Positions 1-11,694 are shown, counted from the first letter of the stretch. The stretch: 64,000 nucleotides of DNA from Marinitoga lauensis (GCF_004135675.1 NZ_QHLX01000005.1:241610-305609); one strand, 5' to 3'. The notes: generated from the sequence alone by a model not told the origin. A program made the numbers and translations.

Positions 1-1854
1 ATAGAACAAAAGTTTCGAGTTTTTCATACAGTAATGAAATTGATATTAATGATATATTCGAAAAATTTAATAGTAAGGGAAATAGTCAAAATTCTGTATT
101 TACTACTTCTGAAAAGAATGTTGAGAAACTGATGAAAGATATTATAAATGAAATAAAAGAAAAATATGTTCCCATTCTTAAAGCTAGAGATATAATGTCT
201 TTTCCTGTAAGAACTGTATTGTCTAATGAACCCATAGAAAAAGTATATAGAATAATGATACAAACAGGACATAACGGATTTCCTGTAATTGAAAAAAATG
301 AATTGATAGGAATAATAACCCGAAAAGATATAGAAAAAGCAATAAATCATAATTTATCTAAATTACCGGTAAAAGAAATAATAACAAAAAATATTATTTC
401 TGTTTTGCCAGATACGCCAATTGAAGAAGTAAGATATAAAATGCTTGAAAATGGTATTGGTAGATTACTGGTAATTGATAAAAACAATACACTAATTGGT
501 ATTATAACAAGGTCTGATCTTATAAAAGGTAAAGTTTATCATAAATCTAAACCAAAAATCATCGTTGATTATGAAGAAGAACTGCATAAGTATAATATTT
601 TAAAAAGAATGGTTGAAATTATACCTCCAAAATACATGAATTTATTGAGATTGCTTGGGATATACGGTAATGAGTTAAATATGCCGGTATATGTAGTTGG
701 TGGTTTTGTCAGGGATTTGCTGTTAAATAGAAAAAATTTTGATATAGATATAGTGGTTGAGGGTGATGGATTGAAATATGCAAAATATGCGGCAAAAAAT
801 TTAAGAACAACATTTGTAGAACACAGTGAATTTCATACAGGATCATTATTTTTTAAAGATGGTTTTAGAATAGATGTTGCTACTGCAAGAACTGAATATT
901 ATGAAAAACCTGCAGATTTACCTAAAGTTGAATTGAGTACAATAAAAAAGGACTTATATAGAAGAGATTTTTCTATTAATGCTATGGCTATCAAATTAAA
1001 TAGTGAAGAATTTGGAATTCTACTTGACTTTTTCGGATGTAAAAAGGATTTGGATAATGGAATTATAAGAATACTTTACAACTTAAGTTTTGTAGAAGAT
1101 CCAACAAGAATATTAAGAGCTATAAGGTTTGAAAAACGTTTTAATTTTAAAATTGAGAATAGAACTCTGGAATTATTAAAAGATGCTGTAAAGAGTAATT
1201 ATATTGAAAAGGTTACAGGAATGAGACTAAGAGAAGAATTTGAAAAAATACTAAACGAAAGAAATATAGTAGAATCTATAGATGAGATGGGAAAACTTCA
1301 TATTTTAGATCATTTGTTTTTATATTCTAAATATAAAAAGAGTAAGTTAAAAATATTTGAAAAAATTCTGGAATTTTATCGTTGGGTAATAAAAAATATT
1401 CCGAAATATACTTATAAAGTAAAATTGTTTCATTTGTTCCTGTATTCATATTTGATTTATGAAGAAGAACAAGCAGCATTGTATAGTTTTAAAAGATATG
1501 GATTACCTAAAAAATTTTTAAATAATCTTGAAAGATTAAAAGAATCTCTTTTGCAATTGAATAAATTAAATATGCAATCAGCATATTCAGATTTTTATAA
1601 AATATTGTATAATTTTGATAATGAACTGTTGATTGTTATCTCTGGGTTTATGAAAGAAGAAATAAAAGATAAATATAAATCCTATCTGTTAAAAATTAAT
1701 AATTTTACTTTAAAGATAGATGGAAAAGATATAGTAAATTTAGGTATTAGAGGAAAATTGGTAGGTAGTATATTGGAAGAAATAAAAATGAAAAAACTTG
1801 ATGGTAAAATCGAAAATGAAAGAGAATATTTGATAAATTTTGTGAGGGATTTAA
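1..1854 (+). CDS. cca: CBS-domain tRNA nucleotidyltransferase / CCA-adding enzyme, 5' truncated
   Basis: This enzyme adds or repairs the 3' CCA end of tRNA, or is a related poly(A)-polymerase-family nucleotidyltransferase. The reading frame is open from the window edge. Residues before the Met at 132 look like the end of a DHH/DHHA1 domain whose usual GGGH motif is degenerate (KFNSKGNSQN), as in Thermotogota proteins that join DHH, CBS and nucleotidyltransferase domains. Counting from 132, two CBS repeats occupy about residues 14-135. The catalytic head has GGFVRD near 190 and DID near 203, followed by RRDFSINAM near 277 and DPTRILRAIRFEKR near 323. In the sequence as given the frame runs on into the next gene without a stop. 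A shifted frame offers TAA at 1852-1854, exactly where the next gene's ribosome site and ATG lie, so the fusion is probably an indel artefact. Function sure; exact 3' end uncertain. Confidence 0.85.
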
Positions 1855-2186
1855 TGAGTCAATATAGGATATATGTGTTAATTGCTTTAATTTTAATAAT
1901 TATATCAGCTTTTTTTACTATTAAAATTATTAATGACTCATCTGATTTAATAACTATTGCTTCAATGCAAAAATTGCCAGTTGAAATAGAAAATAGAAGC
2001 AATGACATTATTTATGTTAATAATGAAAAATTAAGTCCATTAGAAAAAAAGAATATTAATTTAGGTCAAAATGAAAAAATTATTGTAACTAACAATACAG
2101 GAACTGTTTTGATAAAAACATTTGAAAGAATATATAAAGTAAAATTAAAGTCTTTTGAGGTGGTGGTTAAAAATGGGAAAAATTAA
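1854..2186 (+). CDS. Small N-terminally membrane-anchored protein, unknown
   Basis: About 110 residues. One hydrophobic helix (residues 5-24, IYVLIALILIIISAFFTIKI) is followed by a short, probably extracytoplasmic, beta-rich tail. I do not recognise the family with certainty. The layout (one TM helix, then a small beta domain) resembles NusG-domain-II membrane proteins, but no diagnostic motif is clear. The ATG at 1854 has its own ribosome site (GAGGG at about 1843), which supports a separate gene even though the frame is continuous with the upstream tRNA nucleotidyltransferase. It overlaps the start of the DUF4416 gene by 14 bases, suggesting translational coupling. Confidence 0.55.
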   Translation: MSQYRIYVLIALILIIISAFFTIKIINDSSDLITIASMQKLPVEIENRSNDIIYVNNEKLSPLEKKNINLGQNEKIIVTNNTGTVLIKTFERIYKVKLKSFEVVVKNGKN

Positions 2187-2735
2187 AAATGTTGATAGAG
2201 TTAATTATGTAATTCATTTTTTTTCTGCTGGAGATACTGAGTATTGGTTATATCATGAAAATGTTTTAAATGAATTGAAAAAACATTTTGGAGATGTTGA
2301 TTATATTTCAGAAGAACTGGATTTTCAAAAATATACTTATTATTACAACATGGAAATGGGACAAAATGTAAAAATTAAAGCTAGAATGATAAGTTTTAAA
2401 AACCTTTATTCTCCTGGTTTCTTAGCTGATGCTAAAACCATAACAAATGCTATAGAAGCCAAATATTCCATTGATGGTAAGAGAAAGGTTAATTTGGATA
2501 TAGGTTATATTCACCATATGCAATTTGTTCTGGCAAGTACGAAACCATGGGGAATAGAATTTATCTTTCAAAAGGAATATATGCTGAAATAACATTGATG
2601 TACGTATATGAACAATGGAAAGCATTTGACCATTCATATCAAAATTTTAAAGATAAAGAATATCAAAATATATTAACTGAAATAAGAAATCTATATCTCA
2701 ATAAAAGAAAAAGATGGCTTTCTGGAAAAAGATGA
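2173..2735 (+). CDS. DUF4416 family protein (frameshifted)
   Basis: Cytoplasmic protein of about 187 residues resembling the DUF4416 family; no biochemical function is known to me. The ATG at 2173 follows a good ribosome site (GAGGTGG at 2157). The frame breaks near 2548, where the sequence should read PWGNRIYLSKGIYAE but one base is missing in a G run. The second half continues in another frame to 2735. Conserved features visible are the N-terminal 'FFSAGDTEYW', a central 'YYxxEMG' and the C-terminal 'GIYAEITLMY'. It overlaps both neighbours slightly and is likely co-transcribed with them. Confidence 0.75.
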
Positions 2736-4092
2736 ATATGAAAAATATAAGTATTTTTTTGTTTTTATTGATTGGAATTGTTACTATTTTTGGAAGTGCA
2801 AAATTAGTATTTCCAGGAAGTATAGATTTTTATTATCAGAGATCGAAAAATATTAATTCCGGTATTCAATATACCGGATTTCCTTTGTTTTATGTAGAAG
2901 ATAAAAATTATAAATCTAATATAATTTTTGAATTTCCATTTGGGTTTGAAAAAAGATTAAAGGATAATGTGTTATTTAATGGTGGCGGATACTACACCTT
3001 AAAAAAAGATGAAATATTTTTTAGTGATTTATATAATGAATTTTATTCATGGATGAATTTTGGATTTGAATTTTATCATAATAATGAATTATATGCGCGG
3101 TTTATAGCAGATTTTAAAGAAGGGAATAGTCCATATTTTAAATATAGTTCATTAAGTATATTAGATATTTATAAAGATTTTTCACTATCCAAAAGAACTA
3201 CTCTTGATATGCCATCTTTAAGTTATTTAAGTTTAAAAAATCATAACTGGAGTTTCATTCTGGGTAGGACAAAAATTTCTCTTGGCCCGTTAAAAAACTC
3301 TTTGATTCTTTCCGATGCTTCAAAGTACTTTGAAAATATGAATTTCAAATATTATTTAAATAACATCTCTTTAAATAATATTTTTATATCAATGCAACCA
3401 ATGATGACCAAAGCTGAGTATGAAAAACAATTTTCTACAGATGCAACAATGGCTTTAAAAGAGCCTGGGTAACCAGAATAGATATAACAAAAACTCCGTT
3501 TAACTTCGGATTTACAACATTAGGTTTATATGGTGGAAAATTTCCAAAAAGCTTTTTTGATGTGAATAATGCTCTGCTTTCTATAGATATTCAATTTCAA
3601 ACAAAAAATATAAGAGTATATTTTCAAGATGCATACAATCCATTGAAAAAGAAAAATAGTTATGGCTATGGAGGAGAAATTAATTTAGAAATATATAAGA
3701 ATATCTTTTTTTCAGCTATGTACGAAAATTATGTGGTGGAAAAAGAAATATATGAAGATGAAATTCCTTATAATAGATTATATAATAGATCATTGGAAAT
3801 CATAAATGAACCAGGTGCAAGATATTTTTATGATTATCCACTTGGATTTAAATATGATGAAAATTCAAAAGTTCATTCTTATCAACTCTATCTTTCAACA
3901 GATAATTTTTTGATAATATATGAAAACGAAAATGGTATTTCAAATGGGAATCAAATTTTAAATAAAAGGTTTAAGTGTTATTTTAAACTTTTATCTGGAC
4001 GTTTGGAATTTAAATATATTGACACTAAATATAGTGAAGAAAATTTTGAAAATTATTCTTTATTCATTATATTCCCAATAAAACTTCAATGA
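2714..4092 (+). CDS. Secreted outer-membrane beta-barrel-like protein, Wzi-like (frameshifted)
   Basis: About 460 residues. A basic N-terminus and hydrophobic stretch (FLFLLIGIVTIFGSA) form a signal peptide. The rest is rich in aromatic residues and short alternating strands typical of a beta-barrel. Around 3250-3320 it reads WSFILGRTKISLGPLKNSLI followed by LSD, which resembles the GR...GP...SLLLSD signature of Wzi-type outer-membrane proteins. The frame breaks near 3460; reading continues in frame through 'WVTRIDITKTPFNFGFTT' and ends at 4092 with a C-terminal strand (SLFIIFPIKLQ). ATG codons at 2714, 2732 and 2738 are all possible starts. It sits next to a second protein of the same kind, so the two are probably diverged paralogues of the toga/outer membrane. 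Exact role unknown. Confidence 0.65.
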
Positions 4093-4117
4093 AAATAAAA
4101 AATTAAGGAGCATTGGA

Positions 4118-5439
4118 ATGAAAAAAATTTTTATAATTATAATGTTGATAATATCTCTAACTACTTTTTCATTTTACTTTGAAAATGATATAAATTATAA
4201 AATATATATTATTGAAAAAATGCTTCATAATGAAGTTCTTGAAACATCTATTTCACCATATCCTTCTAATGAAATATTTAAAACAAATGTTTCAATTTAT
4301 CTTCCTTATATTTTTTCAGATGATTATAAATTGGTACCATTTTTTGGAGTCAAAAACAATAATTCAGGATTATATATTGATATAACTAAAGGAAACAATT
4401 TAAAATTAGAATTGTATTATGGAAAAAAAATAAATTCATTTTGGTTTATTTTGGGTAGATATAAGGTAGATTGGTCATTACTGGAACATGGTGTATTTTT
4501 TTCGGATTCTTTACCATATGTGGATGGTATTACGGGAGGTTTTACCACTGATTTTTTATTAGGAGATATGGGAATATATTTTGGTGCTTATTCCTTTAAT
4601 TCTTATCTTACTGAAGAGGAAAAAAATATTCAAAAAATGGCTATAGATAGCAACTCTGACAGAAGAAGCATTGGAATTGGGTACGATGATCCTTTTAAAA
4701 CTTTATTAATTCATCGACTTGATTTAAAGCCTATTAAATTTTTTAGAATATCTTTTAATGAATTAAATTTAATCGGGGCAAGTTTCCCGATCTTGTAGAT
4801 TTGAATTTTATGAATATACTACATAATACATATGGTGAAGGATATTCAAATGCGTTATTTGCTGTAGATGGAGAAATAGTACCTATAGCAGGTTTTAAGA
4901 TATATGGAGAATTTGCTATGGATGATTATGTAGTTCCTTTAACTGAAGCAGGAGCAGAAAGCTATAAACCTACCGCATTTGCATGGGGATATGGTATTCA
5001 ATATGCTTATAATGTTTTTGATGGATATGTTAATATAAAAGCTGAAAAATACAAAATTTACTCCTGGATGTATAATAGATGGCAAGAATTATTAAAATTT
5101 ACAGGTAGATATATTGATAATAATAAAATTTATGATATCCCTATGGATATGATTATGGAAGTGGTATAGAAAGCCAACTGACATCAGTTGAATATCTAAA
5201 AATAATATAGATATAAAAATAATATTTGAAAAAGTGGTTCAGGGAGAAATAAATTTAAATACATCTTACTTTGATACTAATTTAAAAGGAAATACGGATA
5301 CATGGAAGGACCATATGGTGATAAAACAGAATATTATTATACTACTTTTATTCTAAATACAAAAAAAATTTTATTGAATTTTAAATTGAATAGGCTGAAT
5401 ATTATCGATTTGAAATTACAATATAATATTCAATTTTAA
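4118..5439 (+). CDS. Secreted outer-membrane beta-barrel-like protein, Wzi-like (multiple frameshifts)
   Basis: Signal peptide at the start (MKKIFIIIMLIISLTTFSF) with a strong ribosome site (AAGGAG at 4107). The body is aromatic and strand-rich. Near 4440-4520 it reads FWFILGRYKVDWSLLEHG, then VFFSD, matching the same GR...SD pattern as the preceding protein. The frame is broken near 4790, 5155, 5205 and 5300. Reading across the shifts gives a continuous chain through 'KFPDLVDLNFMNILHNTYG' and 'GYDYGSGIESQLTSVEYLK', ending with 'LKLQYNIQF' and TAA at 5437-5439. The aromatic final residue is typical of outer-membrane barrels. If the shifts are real this is a pseudogene; the similar density of shifts in essential genes argues for sequence errors. 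Confidence 0.55.
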
Positions 5440-5477
5440 AAGCATATATGATATAAATATAAAAGTTGGTGATTAAA

Positions 5478-6553
5478 GTGAAAAATGCTTTTTTATACTT
5501 GAAAAAAGAGATAATGAAAAATTTCCATATAAATTAACCATTATTCAAAATAATAAAATTCTGCTCTCATTAAAGGTTCAAGAAAAATGGCCCGGTCAAA
5601 AAGGCCATATCTTTTGTATTAGAGAAAAAGAGAATATTATTCCTTCACCAGAAAAAATAATAGAAAAGGTACCCATATTGTATTTAGAACGTTTGGGTAA
5701 AAGACTGGTGATGGTGCTTGATAGAGAAAAAGAAAAAGATGTGATTTTCTATTTTTGAAAAAGAAATATAAAACGAAACCCGGTGAATATGAACAAATTT
5801 CCTGGAGAACCGAAATAGGATTAAAACAAAATAAACCGAGAGTAAAGTTAACCACATATTATCATGAAACATTGCAAATAATTATTGATACAAACGAAAA
5901 ATACCCTGGAAATTTCCAAAATCAACTGTTATAAAAGAAGATTACCTATAGGTGACTATGCTCTGGTTGATAATGATGAAATTCTTTCTATAGTAGAAAG
6001 AAAAACATTTGAAAATATATTAAGGGAATTTTCACGAATGGCCTATTTTCATCAACATCTTGTAAATTTAAAAGCATATAAAAATCCTGCACTGGTTATT
6101 GAAGCAAATTACTCAGATTTTTTAAACCCTAATAAAATAAAGGAAAAATATTATAATAGTTCTTTTATGCAAAAAGCTATTGCAGAACTATATGCCTATC
6201 ATCCTGAACTTATTATAGTATTTGGTGGAAATAGAAAATTGGCCAATCAATGGACATATAAATTTTTTGAAGCTGTAAAATCTCATAGAGAAGATGCTCC
6301 ACATTATAAAATAGCTGAAATAGTTGAGGAATATAAACCTTCTCAACAGGCAGGGGATATATATCTGGAAGTAAAAAAAGCAATAAATAACTATTTTCCA
6401 GAAAATTTTAAATTTTCTGATGTAAAAAATAAATTTGAATATATTTCAGAATCAAAGTTAAGAAGGGTAATGAATGAATTACGAAATGAAGGAATAATAG
6501 CTCTCATAAAAAAGGGAAATAAAAGTTTTTGGAAAAAATTAAAGGAGGAATAA
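5478..6553 (+). CDS. ERCC4-domain nuclease (Mus81/XPF-like) with winged-helix tail, frameshifted
   Basis: DNA-structure nuclease of the ERCC4/XPF type. The catalytic pattern is visible around 5885-6010: IDTNEKYP, then GDYAL, then VERKTF, matching the family's D...GDxxL...ERK active site. About 150 residues precede it (from about GTG 5478, readable as 'FFILEKRDNEKFPYKL' onward) without a recognised domain. A C-terminal stretch from about 6370 looks like a winged helix ('LRRVMNELRNEGIIALIKKG'). Frameshifts lie near 5490, 5755 and 5920. The gene ends one base before wecB. Stand-alone bacterial ERCC4 proteins of this kind are poorly characterised; a repair or recombination role is inferred. Confidence 0.65.
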
Positions 6554-6554
6554 A

Positions 6555-7675
6555 ATGAAAGTAGGATTAATATTCGGGACAAGACCAGAAGCAATAAAAA
6601 TGGCTCCGGTATATCATGAATTAATAAAACAAGGAATTGATACAAAAGTAATAGCAACAGCACAACACAGAGAAATGTTGGATCAGGTATTGGAATTGTT
6701 TGAAATAAAATCTGATTATGATTTAAATGTTATGACGCATAGGCAGACATTGTCACAATTAACAAAGAACTTAATAGAAAAATTAGATGAAATATTTAAA
6801 AATGAAAATTTTGATTATATATTAGTTCAGGGAGATACCACATCAACATTTGTGGGAGCATTAATTTCATTTTATTATAAAATCCCAGTTGGTCATATAG
6901 AAGCAGGATTAAGAACGGACAATATTTATAACCCATTTCCTGAAGAAATGAACAGAAGACTTACAAGTGTTATTAGTTCAATTCATTTTCCCCCAACAAA
7001 AACTTCAAAAGAAAATCTGTTAAAAGAGAGAATTCCAGAAGATAAAATATACATAACAGGAAATACTGTAATAGATGCGTTATTATGGGTAGTAGAAAAA
7101 AATAAAGACAAAATAGAAGAAATACAAGAAAAATATAATATAAAAATAAAAAATATATATTAATGACAATGCATAGAAGAGAAAATTGGGGAGAACCAAT
7201 GAAAAACGTTATGGAAGCAGTAAAAGAATTTTTATTGAAAAACAAGGATATATATTTAGTCTTTCCTGTTCATTTAAACCCAGCAGTAAGAGAAATTGTT
7301 TTTCCAGAATTAGAAGATTTAGAAAATGCAATTTTGATAGATCCAGTTGAATATTTAGAATTCACTGCTTTGATGGCAGGATCTTTCTTTATAATGACAG
7401 ATTCTGGCGGAATACAGGAAGAAGCCCCAGCGTTAGGAAAACCAACATTAGTTCTAAGGAAAACCACAGAAAGACCTGAAGCAATAGAAGCGGGAACAGC
7501 AAAATTAATTGGAACAGATAAAGAAACTGTTTTAGAATATATGGAAAAATTGACTTTTGATAATGAATTTTATTCAAAAATGGCAAAGGCAAGAAATCCA
7601 TTTGGGGATGGTAAAGCATCTTTAAGAATAGCAAAAATATTATTAAATCAAAAAGTTGAAGAATTCAAAATATAA
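6555..7675 (+). CDS. wecB: UDP-N-acetylglucosamine 2-epimerase, non-hydrolysing (frameshifted)
   Basis: Interconverts UDP-GlcNAc and UDP-ManNAc, supplying ManNAc-type sugars for surface polysaccharide. It begins MKVGLIFGTRPEAIKMAPV after AAAGGAGG. Family motifs follow: QHREM, VQGDTTSTF, HIEAGLR, PFPEEMNRR, TGNTVIDAL, MTMHRREN and the C-terminal DSGGIQEEAP. The frame breaks in an A-rich run near 7145-7153; upstream of the ATG at 7163 the new frame reads NKKYIL, joining the halves smoothly. Full product about 373 residues, normal for the family. Neighbouring secreted barrel proteins make a cell-surface role plausible. Confidence 0.9.
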
Positions 7676-7698
7676 TGCCAGCAAGAGCTGGCATTATA
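7671..7698 (+). terminator. Perfect hairpin at the end of wecB
   Basis: TATAATGCCAGC, loop AAGA, then GCTGGCATTATA: a perfect 12-bp stem overlapping the wecB stop codon. No strong T-run follows, so termination strength is uncertain. Its core ATGCCAGC/GCTGGCAT recurs in the next hairpin. Confidence 0.6.
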
Positions 7699-7744
7699 TT
7701 TCGCGAAGCAAAAGATTTAGGAATAAAATTTTTTTAGTTTTTTG

Positions 7745-7789
7745 TATTAAATAACAAATGCCAGCAAAGCTGGCATTTGTTATTTAATA
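7745..7789. terminator. Bidirectional terminator, perfect 21-bp inverted repeat
   Basis: Arms 7745-7765 and 7769-7789 are perfectly complementary around an AAA loop. The repeat separates convergent wecB (+) and the M1 peptidase gene (-), whose stop codon (7780-7782) lies inside the right arm. It shares its ATGCCAGC...GCTGGCAT core with the hairpin 60 bases upstream. Confidence 0.75.
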
Positions 7790-10388
7790 ATATTTCTGAT
7801 TGTTGTGTCAAGGGTTGTTGATAATGAGAAAGTAATTGAATATAAATCTTTTGATGGTAAATAATATGCTCCAAATTCTAAATTAATAGGTATATTGGCA
7901 TCAGTTATAAAATATATTTCTGGCGAAATATCAAAAGATATTCCAAACAAATTATCATAATCAATTAATTTATAAATTCCATTTAAAGTATAATCTGTAT
8001 CACCTATTGAGAAAAGATTATACACATTAATTCTTTTATCAGAATTATCCGAAAAATTAAATAATTCAAGATTAATGCCATATACCTCTTTTACACTGTT
8101 AAATTGAGAAAGTAATGTATCTATACCAGTATCGTTTAATAATGAGATTTTATCATATAAAGGATTAAAAATAGGACTATCAGAATATTTCACTTCTATA
8201 CTAAAAGAATTTAAAAATGGTAAATAATTATCAAAAAAATAAGCGGTATCTACTGAATAAGCATTGATATATGATTTGTTATTATTAATAAAATAATAAC
8301 TGCCAGAAAAATATATTCCTAAATTATACAAATTTTCATAAATTATAGAAGGAGATATATAATAATTATCCAAATCTATAAACTCACTATTTAAAATAAA
8401 ATGAGTTGTTGCGGCAATCACTTTTGAAAAACTCCCTATATCTAATTGATTTGGAATGGAAATAGCAATTCTACTATTAAGATCCTGAGATGATGAATAA
8501 AGACTTTTAGAATAGTTTAAATTTACATTTACCCATGGGTTAGGATTTAAATTTATATTTGAATCTATTCCCATATCGAGCATAGTAAATGAATCAGAAT
8601 ATATATAATAAGAGCCTAAATCAAAATTATAGTAAGGATATTTTTCAAAAGATAAAAAAGATGAGTTTTTATAGTAATTATTTATAATATTAAAATTCGT
8701 TTTAAAGTTAATTTCATAAGCATCATATTTTGAAACATCATTATCAATTAAATTAGACTTTATTAAAAATGGATAATGATTATTATGACGTTCTACATCA
8801 AAAGTATGCATTTCAGGATCAATGTCAATACTCATAACCTCTTTAATATTAAATTCCATATTTTCGGTTGTTACATATTCTTTTGTTCCTTCTTCAGTTA
8901 ATATTCTTACTTTTGTAGGTATTTTCATATTATCAAGATCCACTATTAATTTATCTTCTTTATGCTTAATTGAAGCATCAAAATTTTTCTTACTAAAGAA
9001 TAAATCATGTAATATATTTTTATTCACATATTTTGATAAAAAAGCTACAAATTCATCTTCTGAAGGATTTTTTTCATTATATTTTTTATAATATTCCCTA
9101 AGAATATTTGTTAAATGTTTTCTTCCAAGGTAATCTTCCAATGAAAACAATGCTCTTTTACCTTTATTATAATAAATAACAGCTCCAAAATTAGCCGGGA
9201 CTTCATCAATATCATCAATAACGGCATTTTCTACGTTATAATAACCAAGGTTAAATATGCCTTTTTGATCAAGATCTGAAAAATTTTTAACCAGAGTTTT
9301 TGAAAAACTTTCGGTTAAAATATCGGGTAAATACATGTTATATAATCTATCATCACCATATTTTTCATACATCGATATGTGAGCAGCATAATCTGCTAAA
9401 GATTCACTCATAAAATTATTATCTGCAAAATCAACTCCTACACCAATACCGAACCACATATGTGCTAATTCATGTGATACAACATAAAAAGTTAAAGGTT
9501 CCAATAAACCAGGTAAAACTAAATCTGCGGTTGTGAAAAATCCATCACCTAATAAAAACATTCCATCAGCTGCCATACCATACATTCCTGGATATGGATC
9601 CTGTATAACATTAATAGATGAATATTTCAATTTTCCAAAGTCTTTTGTATGTAATTCTAATGATTTGATAACATGTGTTGCCATAACTGCAGCTCTTTGA
9701 TCCTGACCTTTTCTATACCAGATATTTATAGTGTAATCTTTTGAATTTAAGGTTAATTTGTTATATGAATCTTTTTTTATAAAAATTATAGGCATAGAAA
9801 TATATTTTCCTTCAGAATAATATATATCTTTTACTTTTTTGCCTGATATTATAGGCATAAAATTATTGTTATTTTCAACTTTTATAGATACTTTATGATG
9901 TGGAAGCAAATAATCATTATTTCCATTTATAACAATAGGATACCATCCAAATCTCCAGATATAAATATCATCAAAGGCAACATTATCAGCTGTATTTTTG
10001 TATAAAAAATATGTTTTAAATACAATTTTTATAACTTTTTCTGTGGTATTAACCTTTAATATTCCGTTTTTTCGTTGATATTTTCGAAATTTTTTCGAAG
10101 GATAGTCTTCATAAGAAAAATCCAATATTTTATTGTCTTTATCTGTTACTTTAATAATTTCAATTTTACTTTTTTCTTTTGAATCAAATAATGCATTTAC
10201 AAAGGGTTGTCATAACTATCAAGATTTGGATATAAAGCAAAATATGGATTCTCGTCTTTTTCCAGAGTAACAGTTAAATACCCTAAAATTGCCCTATCCC
10301 TTTCGATTAACCTAATATCAAGATCATAATTTGCTGCAAAAGATAATAAATTTATTGTTATAAAAATTAATATAAGTACTTTTTTCAT
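7780..10388 (-). CDS. Secreted M1-type metallopeptidase with barrel-like C-terminal half (one frameshift)
   Basis: About 868 residues. The start at 10388 gives a signal peptide (MKKVLILIFITINLLSFA); a shift near 10200 joins it to the rest (...DSYDNPF/VNALFDSKEK...). Zinc site: HELAHMW near 9450 with the third ligand in ESLADY about 18 residues on, as in gluzincin/M1 peptidases. The N-terminal part is beta-rich, as in M1 enzymes. The last 330 or so residues (about 7780-8750) are aromatic, strand-rich and lack helices, looking like an outer-membrane barrel or a beta-sandwich rather than the usual ERAP1-type helical domain. It overlaps the DUF4097 gene by four bases (ATGA) and is probably the last gene of the DUF2089 operon. 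A surface-anchored aminopeptidase or endopeptidase is inferred. Confidence 0.75.
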
Positions 10389-11289
10389 TTATTATCTCCA
10401 CCAATATAATCATCTAAAAAAGATTTAGCATCATTATCTGTATATCCTATATTTTCCAACAATTCTATCGCAAAATTTCTGTTTATTTTACCTGCTTTAT
10501 ATAATTCTATTATTTTTTGTTCTTCAGGAGTTAATAAATTATTAACTTTTATTTCTTTATTTTCTTCAAATCTAACATTATTATCTTCCATTTTCTTTCG
10601 TTCTTTGATAGTTAAATCACCACTTACACTTTTGAAATTAATATATCTTTCTTTTGAATTTTTGAATTTTAAAGAGAGATTTGTATGTATTTCACCAGAC
10701 GGGAGGTGTTTCTATTTATAAAAACTTCCTTTTCTCCAACAACAAATATATCAATATCTCCTGAAACTGTTTTTATTTTAGCTTCTTTAAAGTTTTCTGT
10801 TAAGTAATCAATTTCACAATCTCCTGAAACTGTTTTTATATCTAAAGTACTAATTGGAGAATTTACACTTTCTAAGTCACCACTTGTACTATAAAATTCT
10901 AAATATTTTATTTTTGAATTATATATTCCAATGTCTCCGGAAACGCTTTTAGCATAAAAATTATTAAGTGCAACTTTATTTAAAGAAACATCACCATTTA
11001 CATTATTTATTAAAATTTCTAAAATATCTGAATTAATTTTTAATTTTACATTTCCACCAGAATTAAAATTAAATGAAAAACCAAACATTTTTGATAAAAA
11101 TGAATCAGATTTTGGTTTAACACTTAAATACCATCTCTCATTTTCTACGTAATTTTTTATTTCGATATTTTCTGGAAAATCTTCATATTCAAAGATGTTT
11201 TCATTTCCCGGTACAATATCGATATCAACATCTACAAAGTTTAAAACTATACCTTTAACCCTTTTTTCAGGTTTCAAAATCCCGTTCAT
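10385..11289 (-). CDS. DUF4097-type repetitive beta protein with short helical tail (frameshifted)
   Basis: About 300 residues. It carries repeated units ending in 'VSGD' or 'TSGD' (KSVSGDIGIYNSK, YSTSGDLESVNS, KTVSGDCEIDY, KTVSGDIDIF and, after the shift, KSVSGDLTI), the hallmark of the DUF4097/adhesin-like beta-helix family. A shift near 10705 (...INRNTS/PSGEIHTNLSL...) hides the last repeat. The C-terminus ends in a small SHOCT-like helical piece (TPEEQKIIELYKAGKINRNF). No signal peptide is visible, so it may be cytoplasmic. It overlaps the DUF2089 gene by 23 bases and the peptidase by four. Confidence 0.75.
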
Positions 11290-11658
11290 TTTTCCCCTTC
11301 TTTCCTCTTAAAATTTCTTTTGCTTCTTCAGGAGTTAACTCTCCTTTTTCTATTTTTTCTAAGATTTTTAATGTGTCTACATTTGACTTTTCTTCAGCAA
11401 ATCCCATAGCTCTAACAACTCCTTCTAATCTTGCTTTAGCTGTAGGATAAGAAATACCTATTTCTTTTTGTACATCTGAAAGATTTCCACGATTTTTTAT
11501 AAAAATTTTTAAGAAATATAATTGTTCATCAGAAAGTCTGGCAAAGTCATCCAGATGGAAATTCCCTCTAATTGTAACATCACATTCCGGACATTTGAAT
11601 TCTGAAATTACCAATTCTCCCCACATACAGGACAACGTGTTAATCTATTTTTTTTCAT
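11267..11658 (-). CDS. DUF2089 zinc-ribbon / helix-turn-helix regulator (frameshifted)
   Basis: About 130 residues. From ATG 11658 it reads MKKNRLTRCPVCG; one G is missing in a G run, after which the frame continues GELVISEFKCPECD, giving two CxxC pairs of a zinc ribbon. The middle (LSDVQKEIGISYPTAKARLEG) is a clear helix-turn-helix. The tail 'ILEKIEKGELTPEEAKEIL' is a SHOCT-like piece resembling the tail of the next protein. It is the first gene of an operon with a DUF4097 protein and a peptidase and is preceded by a strong promoter lying within an inverted repeat. A role as the operon's own regulator is inferred. Confidence 0.75.
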
Positions 11659-11694
11659 AATATCACCGCCTCATATATAAATCTATATATTAAA

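Noticed and set aside
132..2186. Real fusion of the CCA-adding enzyme with a membrane-anchored tail
   Set aside because: A ribosome site and ATG lie at the junction, and a TAA in the neighbouring frame coincides with it, so two adjacent genes joined by an indel is simpler.
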